The translations under genes and the position numbers were made by a program. Under the pieces are notes generated by a model, which made no database searches, had not been told where the DNA came from, and worked only from the letters and a program-made list of their open reading frames with translations. This document shows positions 1-9,182 of a DNA stretch of 64,000 nt, in pieces. This DNA is from Neonectria sp. B-13 (Eukaryota; Ascomycota; Sordariomycetes; Hypocreales; Nectriaceae), in assembly GCA_002682825.1 (NCBI GenBank), contig NOKP01000032.1:62001-126000 (forward strand), read 5' to 3'. Every line of letters begins with the position of its first letter. Positions within the stretch are counted from its first letter, which is position 1.

Positions 1-745
1 AATACGTAGCTTGGATAAGTAAGGTGCAGAGGGCCTCCCTTCTCGGAGAACACAGAGGCGTCATCGAGCGGCGTGGCGTTTGCAGGTCGACGGTGGGTGT
101 TATCTGAGAACCTGACACTTCGCTTGTTGAACTCAAGCATGTTGTCCCAGGTGTAAGCTTGGTCACCGACCTTGTCGGCCCAGTGCTGGTAGGCGCCTTT
201 GGTCGGGCGGTTGAGCATCATCAGGTTCCTGGCGCTGCTGCCACCAAAAGTGCGACCTTGTGCATAGTTGATCCTCTTCCCGTTCTATGACAGTGTTAAT
301 ACCGAATCATATCGTGGAATCAAAGGATATGTTACGTTTTGCGGTTCCGTCCAGTAGCCCCAATCGACGAGTGGCTGCCAACTGTTTTGGCCATTGGAAC
401 CCTTCCAATCGTTGATTCCTAGGGTGCATTAGCAATCTGTACGCTCCCAGGCTGCAGGTATCTTCTGGAAGACCTACTGAAGGGTAGTTGGCTGATGTTG
501 CCGTTACTCATCTCATAAAATCCTCCCGCCTCAATCAAGGCGACTGTCGCGTTGCTGTACTCAGTCAGACGGGCTGCTGCGAGCGCCCCTGCTGTCCCGC
601 CACCAACAATTACATAATCGTAGGTGGCATTGATACCCGGAATGCCAAAGCCGTTGCCAGTGAGCTGCCCGTCATCAAACTGCGGAGGCACATCCTCGGC
701 AAACGCCGAGGCAAGTAGGGTGTATAGGATTGCAAGGAGACGCAT
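1..745 (-). CDS. Secreted GMC-family FAD oxidoreductase, N-terminal part (runs off the left edge)
   Basis: Exons read 745..478, 418..336 and 284..1, with introns of 59 and 51 bp; the stop lies outside the window. The protein starts with a signal peptide ([16 protein letters not shown]), followed by the Rossmann FAD motif [16 protein letters not shown] with the acidic ribose-binding residue in ALIEAGG about 22 residues later. Exon 3 carries the second GMC signature, [11 protein letters not shown]. Family knowledge: GMC enzymes (glucose oxidase, aryl-alcohol oxidase, choline dehydrogenase) oxidise an alcohol to an aldehyde or ketone with FAD. The substrate cannot be read from this fragment. A TATA box lies about 60 bp upstream. 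It sits 2.2 kb from the PEP mutase gene, divergently oriented, so membership in the phosphonate locus is possible but unproven. Confidence 0.88.
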
Positions 746-803
746 TGTGGTGTGCTTGGAGCCGCAAAAGAGCCATAGTCTTCTCCTCTACTACCTCTGC
801 CTG

Positions 804-811
804 TTTATATA
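804..811 (-). promoter_or_regulatory. TATA box of the GMC oxidoreductase gene
   Basis: On the minus strand the sequence TATATAAA lies about 60 bp upstream of the ATG at 745. Its spacing and sequence fit a core promoter element. Confidence 0.5.
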
Positions 812-1463
812 CCTGGGGTGGTCTAGGATTATCCGACCCTGTGTCAAGCAAAGCAGGCGAATGGGTCTCCATGAGGGAAATGGCTCTACACAACCCTACG
901 TGATGCTTGCTTGACTTCGATCCATCAACTCTATCGAAATAGGGTCAGGTGCCTGCGGGAGAGAGAGCGAGTGACAGCATTGGGGCTTGCGAAATCTCAT
1001 ACGATAGCCGCATTAGAATGATTTCGGCATTGAGAATCCCTCCGCTTACATGAGAGTCTGCTAGTTGTTACAAATACTTTCCAAACCCTGTTTTTACAAA
1101 CCTAAAAAATGGCGATAAGGGAAGAGAGAGAGAGAGCTCAGCAGAGCAGGGGCAGAAGGGATCTGCAGGTGTGCAGATAGAGATGCCAGCTTGATAGAAA
1201 CACCTTCAAAGACCCCTTGTCCCCCCCTTGCGAAACCATGCAGATCAATGACTGGAAAGATATATCTATGCGTTTGGGTAACAATATAGACGGGGGTGCG
1301 AGTATGATTGTGTTCCTGAGCATACGTGTCTTCTCGTGAACCCTGCAAGACAGACAGACGTACAAGTTGCAAGAGTTAGAAATGTGCAAAAGTAGTCCCG
1401 CGAGACGTACTTCGCCACCACTAGCCCCATCCACTTCCACTCCATTGGGCTACTTGCTTTAAA

Positions 1464-1496
1464 GTTACTTTACAAGCAAATTGCTTGTAAAGTAAC
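1464..1496. repeat. Perfect 16-bp inverted repeat with 1-nt centre, inside a longer imperfect stem
   Basis: GTTACTTTACAAGCAA is followed by one A and then its exact reverse complement. An outer imperfect pairing extends it: GGGCTACTTG at 1447-1456 against CAAGTAGTCCC at 1504-1514. The whole can fold into a stem of about 65 nt. It may be a MITE relic or a hairpin repeat; I see no target-site duplication that proves mobility. Confidence 0.8.
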
Positions 1497-2923
1497 ATCT
1501 AGCCAAGTAGTCCCCCTTATGGCAAGCTGTAATGTCATTATGTTTGGACTGTAAGTGTATGCAATACTAGCTTTTCAATGCCTACATCTCTTTCTAAGGC
1601 ACAATAGCAGCTTTTGACCTATCTTTTCAACTGCAACAACGACTTCCAACGCAGAAGCTTCTTCCTTCATCATCTTTGAAGATCCTGAGCTACATCACAG
1701 CTTCAAATTGGGTCATAGTGCGAGGCAAAGGCTCATTGATTGCATTGCAAATGTCAGCTGGCTCATTGGTAAATGAAAAGAGTATCAGTACCTTGATTCC
1801 TTACTATATTCCCCTGCTTTTGATGTATCTTTACTTATTGCTAAAAGCGGGCCAGCTGTGGGGGTTGTACCGCGATGAACACTTCCGACCCTTGCGATCT
1901 CTTGCTTGGCGATTCGGTCCGAGCCGTCCGGGATCTAGTGACTTAGGTCGGCGCCTACGAAACTGACGGGTCCCCACACAGTAAACATGTTTAAGTAAAT
2001 ATCTAAGATGCTACATGAGCTGATTTCCCCGCATGACACCTATCATATCACACAGCATCGATCCTGCGCCTCTAATCTGCATGCCAAGTCGGCTTCGGAT
2101 CCGCCCTCCGGGGATCTAGACCCTCGAGCTGAAAACCCCAACCTTCGGTGAACAAACCATTCGCACCTCATCTTTGCAATCACCGCCGAGTCTTCATTGC
2201 CAATCACCAAACTTAGTATCTGCCGCTGCACAAGTTCCTGTGTATGGACCAAATGAAGCAGGTGGCGCGTCTTGCTGCCTGTTCGGGCGTTAGGGGAGTG
2301 AAAATCTCCTCCCGGAGCCGAGTTGAAAGAGATCAGCATGCTGTGATGACGTGTTCCTTGCTTCAGGGGTACAGAAACTAAATGGTGCAATTACGGGCTA
2401 TTTGGCACTCTGCTCCGGGGTCGAGTGGGATACATCGGCATCTTTACCGAATGCAAAGTCTCATGAACGAAATTGCTAGGGTCAAACTTGGTTTATACCT
2501 GTTTGACCCGCTCGTGCTATCAGACGCATCAGGCGTGGAACATGACGGGGGCGGCATCTCGAATTATCTCACTTGTGCCATCGCGGGTGATGTCAATGCC
2601 CCTACACCATATGAGAGTGTTGAATGCGGCAACAGCAGGAATACCCCTAGCTAGACACCAACTAAGCAGATAGAGAGACTTGAGTAGGCATGACAAACTA
2701 GTCATTCATGATAAGCGTAGCTTGTGAGAGATGTCCACCTACTGCAGGCTGATGGTAGGCTGTGACAGCACAAAAGTATATCAAGGGAGGGCACGCGACT
2801 CTTTACCCAAAGTTGAACTACAAGATCAGATTTCTCTCCATCACAGCCCCAACGCAACCTTCTGCCCGTCAATTAGAACAAACACTATCAAACCCATCCT
2901 CAAAGACACTCACATCTCTCAAA

Positions 2924-4132
2924 ATGGGTTCTCTGCACCACGAAGCTACATCTCTGCCCTCATTCTCCTCCGTGCGCTCAGCACTGGCTCAGAATAACAA
3001 CCGCATCATTCTCTGTGAATCGCATGATGGCACCTCCACGGAGATCATCAGAAGCACTGTGGGCAACAACGGCAAGAGGTTCCATGGCATCTGGTACAGC
3101 GGTCTCTGCCAGACTACCTATCTCGGCATCCCAGACAGCGAGACGCTCTCCCCGCTGCAGAGGGCATCTCTGCTTGCCCTTGATGGCGAACTCAAGCGAA
3201 AGACAAGCAAACGCCCACTCTGTGCTGCTTTTGACGCAGATAGTGGTGGTGACATCGCAGACATTCCCGCTCTGGTTGCACTGTTGAACCTTGTGGGTGT
3301 GGGTATGATTGTCATTGAAGACAAAGCCGTTTCTGCACCTGGCCAAAAGGTCAACTCGCTTGCCACGGCATCTGCCTCACAGGCACTGGCCGACCCCGAC
3401 GAATTTGCGCAGGTCATCCGCAGTTTCAAGGCTGTCACTGCAAAAGGCGGCCCAATGGTTACTGCGCGCATTGAGTCATTCTGCTGTCGAGTTGTCAAGT
3501 CTGACCCGGAAGAGGAGGCCAAGTCGTACGAAGAGGCTCACCAGGATGCTCTGAAGCGCGCCAGAATCTATCATGAGGCGGGCGTTGATGCCATCATGAT
3601 CCACTCCAAGAGCAAGTCACCTTCTGAAGTAATACGATTCTTGCGCGAGTATCGGGAATTCGACCTCGAGACCCCTCTTGTTATCGTTCCGACCACCTAC
3701 TCCGAGATCCCCAAGGATGATCTGTACGATGCCGGCGCCAACGTAGTCATCTACGCCAATCACCTGATGCGCGCCAAGATCAGCGCCGTCAGCTCCATCT
3801 CAGAAAAGATTCTGTCGCAGAACTTGGACTTGTTCTACAACGATGACGAGGTGCGTGCTATTGTCAAGGCACGCAACTACGGTTGTCTGCTGCGGAAGCT
3901 GAGGAGCAGGAGCTACTGGGGCGAGGAGAGCAACGAGGCTAGAATGTACAGGATTGTCGCCGAGGCCATTGCTTCACAGAACATTCAGGCTACTGTCCTT
4001 GATTTGCTGCAGGGGAAGCTGGCAGGTTGTGAGGCAGACACACGGATTGTCACAGTCAAGGAGCTGTTGGCCATTAATGCGAAGCAGGTAGTCTCGGTGG
4101 CGGACCTTGTCGGCCAGGTGGATGTCTATTGA
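2924..4132 (+). CDS. Phosphoenolpyruvate mutase (PEP phosphomutase), C-P bond-forming enzyme
   Basis: Intronless, 402 residues. The ATG at 2924 is preferred over an upstream non-ATG extension of the same frame, because homologous sequence begins there. The isocitrate lyase/PEP mutase superfamily barrel is evident: metal-binding DxD at D104/D106 (FDADSGG), the diagnostic mutase loop EDK at 132-134 followed by KVNS (142-145), R182 in ARIES, IHSKS around 226-230 and ANHLMRA around 278-284. The EDK...NS loop separates mutases from isocitrate lyases and oxaloacetases. Family reaction: PEP to 3-phosphonopyruvate, the entry step of nearly all phosphonate biosynthesis. The loop is four residues longer than in the mollusc/bacterial form I know (EDKxFPKxNS), and there is a C-terminal extension of about 100 residues beyond the roughly 300-residue bacterial length. 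The partner decarboxylase is 10 kb downstream. Confidence 0.92.
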   Translation: MGSLHHEATSLPSFSSVRSALAQNNNRIILCESHDGTSTEIIRSTVGNNGKRFHGIWYSGLCQTTYLGIPDSETLSPLQRASLLALDGELKRKTSKRPLCAAFDADSGGDIADIPALVALLNLVGVGMIVIEDKAVSAPGQKVNSLATASASQALADPDEFAQVIRSFKAVTAKGGPMVTARIESFCCRVVKSDPEEEAKSYEEAHQDALKRARIYHEAGVDAIMIHSKSKSPSEVIRFLREYREFDLETPLVIVPTTYSEIPKDDLYDAGANVVIYANHLMRAKISAVSSISEKILSQNLDLFYNDDEVRAIVKARNYGCLLRKLRSRSYWGEESNEARMYRIVAEAIASQNIQATVLDLLQGKLAGCEADTRIVTVKELLAINAKQVVSVADLVGQVDVY

Positions 4133-5019
4133 AGGGGGTTAGCACAGCTAAAGGCTACCTAAGCGAGCTCCAACTGTTCAATCAATTTACGCCTCGTCTA
4201 GCTGTCCGATATATGCAGAATTGGTGACATGTGGCAACGTAGAGTGCGGCCTGGCATTGATATGCGGGCGTACTCGCTTCCGTCAACCGATTGGTGAGGC
4301 AATTTGGAGCTCTACTTGAGCATTGTGACTGGATTGAGCTCTAAATGGGAAATTGATATCCCCCGTGCGCCCGTAAGACTACCAGCTAGTAAACTCAACT
4401 TGTAACATGCCATATGAACGTTTAATCGGGGGGTTGAGGTCAAATTCATTCTAGTCGTGTTGGAGGGCAATCCCTGTAACAGCGTGGGGGGGAGGCACAC
4501 TGAGCTATCTTCAATACCTGCTGGTAGACTTGATCCTACGTTGCTGTGCCATGTGGGGTAGTATTCTCCCACGACACATCATGCTGTCTTACTGCAGGAG
4601 GCCGCCACCATATGTTAGCTGACTACGCTTCATACCGCGGCTCATTAACCTCATTTGGACAGTATAAGGAGACACCCCTTGGATTGCATGTCGAGAGAGG
4701 GGGGGCTGCAAGTTCAAAAACCATGACGCGGCTGCCAGCAAGATAGAACGGGTAACTTGGAGTGGCATGACCTGATTTCGTGAACTTGAGGTGCGGAAGA
4801 CTACGGAGCCAAAGAGCAGTTAACGTAACAAAGACTTTCCCCTACATGTCATTCCTTGTCGAATACAGTGGAGCAAGCCCAGAAGCTCTCCAACGGTATA
4901 AAGCCTTGACCTCGTCATTCAGAGGGGCACGGTGTCGTAACCAGAGATAAGAATTGTCCCTGAATCAAACCCATCTGAATTGTGCTCAAGATACTTACGT
5001 ATCACTTAAAATCATCGAA
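4133..5019. other. Spacer between PEP mutase and dioxygenase genes
   Basis: No convincing coding frame. It holds the dioxygenase promoter, with a TATA box at 4897-4903. Confidence 0.6.
4897..4903 (+). promoter_or_regulatory. TATA box of the dioxygenase gene
   Basis: TATAAAG lies about 120 bp upstream of the ATG at 5020, compatible with a short transcribed leader. Confidence 0.45.
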
Positions 5020-6405
5020 ATGGCTCCTGCACTGGTCGAAACACCCGTCGAATTCTCTCACCTTCCCAAGACTGAATTCCGCACCAAGCTCGAAGTCAAG
5101 CCCAAATCCGCTCTCTTCCCTGACGGTTACAAGACCACTGGCCAGCAGCCGCCCCTGTACGACGAAATCCACCCCTATTCGGATTTCCCAAAGAAGATAA
5201 CGGGCATTACAGCATGGACCAAAGATGACCTGTCTGGAACCCCCGAGAAGGAAGCTCTGTGGAAGCACCCCTTTACCGAGCAGGAGCTCGAGGATCTGAG
5301 TACCGCTGCTGATAATTACATTGCGAGCGGACGGGATTTGAACGAGATGTGCAAGGTAAGAGTCACCTGCCGGACAAAATGACTGCCATGACTAACGTGC
5401 ACGTCCAGGAACTGTTTCCTCTTCCACGAATGGCCAAGTATCTTGAACAGGTCCGCGATCATCTCATCAATGGCTACGGGTTCCTCCTGTTCCAAGGCAT
5501 GCCTGTCAAGGAATGGGGCATGCGCAAGTCGGCCACGGCTTACATGGGCCTGGGGGCGCACTTTGGGCACATTGTGAGCCAGAACGGCAGGGGCCATGTG
5601 CTTGGTCATATCAAAGACCTTGGCGAGAACCCGGCCGACTTTCATAAAGTCCGGCTCTACCGAACTACGGCGAGGTACGCTTATGCTTAGCTACGGCGCG
5701 CGGATCGACACTGACGTTTATCTTTATCTCTAGACAGACTTTCCACGCCGACCCCGCCGATATTGTTGGTCTGCTCTGCCTCAACACGCCTCTTGAAGGG
5801 GGTGAGAACGACGTTGTATCTGGCGACCAAGTCTGGAATGTCATGCAGGAAGAGCGCCCAGACGTGGCCGAGCTGCTCACTCAACCCATCTGGTACTTTG
5901 ACCGGAAGGGAGAAGTGAGCGCAGGGCAGGAGGATTACATTCGGTGTGCCATCTATTACATTGAGAGGGGAAATGGCCGGGTCTACTCCAAGTAAGGCAA
6001 CCTTATCTGCTATCTGGAATCCAGACACTCACACCCTTTAGGTTCGACCCAAACTACGTCCGGTCTCTGAAGCGATTCTCGGATAAGGGCGTGATTCCTC
6101 CGCTCTCCGACGCACAGGCCGAGGCCATCGAGTTCTTTGACCAAACATGCTTGCGGGAATCGATCCGTAATGTCCTCGAGGTTGGAGATGTTCACTTCAT
6201 GACCAACAATCATCTCTACCACTCTCGCACGTCGTACAAGGACCATGCGCCGCCAGCTCCCCGTCGCCACCTTCTGCGACTGTGGTTGTCTACGCCTGAG
6301 AGTGAAGGAGGCTGGAAGCTGCCGTACCATGATGCTAATTGGAGAAGAAGGGGCGGTGTTCAGGTAGATGACCGCCCGCACAAGGTGGTACTTCACGCAG
6401 ACTGA
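5020..6405 (+). CDS. TauD/TfdA-type Fe(II)/2-oxoglutarate-dependent dioxygenase
   Basis: Four exons, 5020..5355, 5409..5674, 5734..5991 and 6042..6405, encode 407 residues; all junctions keep frame. The clavaminate synthase-like/TauD fold is shown by the facial triad: H205-x-D207 in FHADP and H347 in NHLYHSRTSY. R366 (RHLLRLW) is the usual 2-oxoglutarate carboxylate partner. Family reaction: O2- and 2-oxoglutarate-dependent hydroxylation or related oxidation of a small, often anionic substrate; taurine and several phosphonates are known substrates of the superfamily. It lies between the PEP mutase and the transporter in the same direction. I infer that it oxidises a C2 phosphonate such as 2-hydroxyethylphosphonate, but taurine or another acid cannot be excluded. 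The N-terminal ~110 residues before the fold are typical of fungal members. Confidence 0.9.
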
Positions 6406-7299
6406 AGATAGCACGTCAGATGTGCTATGACGTTGCTGTCGGCCCGACGGAAGAAATTGAAACCATGGACAAGCGAAAGCAGGATTGGGGTAGCATTCGA
6501 CAGCTTCAAGGGGGCACAGATACGATACTTGCAGGTAGCTGCTTCAATGTGAACCATGCCAATTGTGCCAAACCTTTCGTAAATAGAGTAGTCCCCACCG
6601 TTTTTGTCTTTTCGTGCATGTTGTGACGAGTATCTTTGCTTATACGTAGCTGGCAGGCTGGCGGCCTTGTTTCGGAATCATAGATGCGCCCGTTGTGCCG
6701 AGTCGATCCTGGGGGACTGCGGAGCCGCAGGGGAGATTCCTTGGCGGAAGCGACCACCGGGAGATATGCATACACTCGTATAGACTACTAGTGTACGCGC
6801 TTACAGTGTCTCTGAGCCTGGTCACGCGAGCAACTTCGCCGAGGGGCTTTGAGTTACATTTACTACAGGGATATGACGGTAGTGGTGTGATGGAGCATGT
6901 AGGGATGGGGATGGCCCGATAAGAAAATCGAGGTATGTAGACTAGGATTAATCCACGGGGAAAGAGGAGACAAAGAAATGCCGGTGTGGTCGCTAATGGC
7001 ACACCCTTATGCGATCTCCCCGAGACTAGGTGCAGTGATGTGGGTGGCTTGCCCCCGCAGAATACAGAATTGCTGGTAGTAGACTGTACGTACTATTATA
7101 AACAAGACTGGGGGAGGGGGCATTTGCTTACCCTCCAAGCGTCAACAATCCAGTAACCCGAGCAAACACTCCAGTCAACTGATCCCTCTATCGCTCCAGA
7201 TCACCTTTTGTCTCGCGCCACTGTGAGTGAGTCTGAAAGCACAGCACACGAGTGACCCCAAGCAGAGTATCTTGAACTACACACCAGCCGACCGCTAAG
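6406..7299. other. Spacer upstream of the MFS gene
   Basis: About 0.9 kb without a supported gene; presumably the 3' end of the dioxygenase transcript and the MFS promoter. Confidence 0.55.
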
Positions 7300-8842
7300 A
7301 TGATGCCAAGGTAATAGCCATGCCCTCCAGCTAAATAACATCGTTAACCACAATGACCTGCTAGGCCAAAATACCAACCCGTCCTGGGAAACAATGTCGA
7401 CGAGATCCCTCTCATGGAATCGGGGGAGGCTGGTCATGGAGCACACGATTCTGACTTTGAAGACGACACCACCGATGTCGAACTACCAGAACTGAAACAA
7501 GACAACATCCCCAGGAGCACCCTCATTCGCGTTCTTGCCGCAAATGGAGTCATCCAAGTCCCAATCTGGGGTACGTTGGGTTCATGTCACGAGTCTCGAT
7601 TGCACTACTAACCCGACTCCAGGTTTTGCAATCAGCTACGGCGTCATGGAGGAATATTACTTCAACAACTGGGAACTGCAGGGAAACAAGGACATAACAG
7701 GTGCTATCGGCACCACAGCCAACGGCATCATGTACCTCTCGATGCCCTTTCTCTTCGCCCTGTTCACCAGACGGTGGGCATACCGGCGTCGGCACGCTGC
7801 CTTCTGCGGTGCCGTGATTGCTTCCGCCAGCTTCTTCCTATCGACCTTCAGCACCAACGTTTGGCATCTTGTTCTTACCCAGGGCGTCACGTCGGCATTT
7901 GGCTGCGCGCTCATTTACAGCCCCATCACGCTGTCCCTTGGCGAGTGGTATACCACGAGCAACCGATCTATAGCGTATGGACTTGTCTTATCTTGCAAGA
8001 ATATCGTTGGCACCTTCGGTCCGTTTCTCTTCCGTGCTTCGCTCGATACCTGGGGCTTCCGGACAACGATGAACGCCTGGGCGCTCTTTGTCTGTGGAGC
8101 CAGCCTCCTCAGCATCAGTTTGGTTCCTATCCCGCCATCTAGAATGGTAATGCACAAGACACCGGCACGCAATATCCCATGGGACTTCCTTAAATATCCA
8201 GCCATTTACTTCTACGCCATTGCTATCTTCTTCCAGGGCGCTGGCTATGGCCTCCCGCAGACATACCTAGGAACCTATGCTCAAGACTTTGGCTTGTTCT
8301 CCGAAACAATAGCTACTGTGGTGTTAGCTCTGCAAAACGCCGTTGGTATCCTTGCTTCTGCCTTCTTCGGATGGTTGAGCGATAACAAGCACATCGTTCT
8401 TTCGGCGCAGGTGGTTTCAGCGATTCCGTGTATCATGAGCGGATTGGCTGTGTTTCTCTTCTGGGGCAATTCCACTCAGGGTGGTATTTTCCTACTTGTT
8501 GTCTTTTCTATTACCTTTGGTTTCTTCTCCAGTGGCTACAGCGCTACTTGGGGGGGGATTCTCAAACAGATGGAGGGTGACTCGGCGGAGAGAGGGGAGT
8601 CTATCGACGCTGGGTTGGTGTATGGTCTGATAAACGGTGTCAGAGGCGTTGGATATATTGTTGGAGGCGCCACAAGCGTCTGGCTGATCAAAGCTGGAAC
8701 TATATCCGACTGCCAGCACTCCGGATACGGCAGCACGTATGGACCCCTCATTCTGTTCACGGGGCTTACGTCTCTTGCCGGAGGCTGGGTTGTGCTGTGG
8801 AGCTGGTGGCCTGAGTCGTGGACATTGGGGCGCAATCGCTGA
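7300..8842 (+). CDS. MFS transporter, monocarboxylate-transporter (MCT) type
   Basis: Best model: exons 7300..7310, 7365..7570 and 7623..8842, 478 residues. The tiny first exon (ATGATGCCAAG) joins in frame to a continuous reading upstream of M7414; the second intron has a clean TACTAAC branch site. A shorter model starting at 7414 is the alternative. The hydrophilic acidic N-terminus (about 60 residues) is followed by roughly 12 membrane spans, with an MFS loop after helix 2 and GWLSDN in the matching loop of the second half. Fungal MCT-like proteins move small organic acids by proton symport, or efflux products of gene clusters. Placed between the dioxygenase and the phosphonopyruvate decarboxylase, it is a plausible exporter, or self-protection pump, for the phosphonate product. 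The direction of transport cannot be read from sequence. Confidence 0.88.
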
Positions 8843-9182
8843 AGAAGATGCAGAGCAATCTTGTAGACATCCATGAAGCAAAAACAAGAAAGGATAATCT
8901 GACACATTTGACAGAATTGGAGAGGTTATCTATTGAAATGGTAGTGTCAATGATGTGTTTCTGACCCTGTAGTCGCAGGGACTGTCACTCATCTCCTTGG
9001 CAGTGTGAGAGCTGGATTCGTGATGCTGATTCAGACAATCATCATCCGCAAAGATGCCTAGTTCTCTTCTCAAAATACATACATTTCTTAGCATCTCATC
9101 CTCTTGTTCCAAGGAGGTCCCATCTCAGTCTTCAAAATGATCTCACATTTACGCTAGTATAGCCTTCATCACCAACAACATT
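8843..9182. other. Convergent spacer between MFS and GH31 genes
   Basis: 340 bp between two 3' ends; nothing else seen. Confidence 0.6.

Larger units (their letters stand above)
746..2923. other. 2.2-kb divergent spacer between GMC and PEP mutase genes
   Basis: Only short open frames without domain-like composition occur on both strands. The one structured item is the long palindrome at 1464-1496, listed separately. The right-hand end is the presumed promoter of the PEP mutase gene. Confidence 0.6.

Noticed and set aside
1856..1981. CTGTGGGG and CCCCACACAG as possible terminal inverted repeats of a small element
   Set aside because: Only 7-8 matching bases, no further similarity, no target-site duplication.
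2762..2923. Upstream 54-codon extension of the PEP mutase frame
   Set aside because: It starts at a non-ATG codon and has no similarity to the family; the ATG at 2924 fits the protein start.
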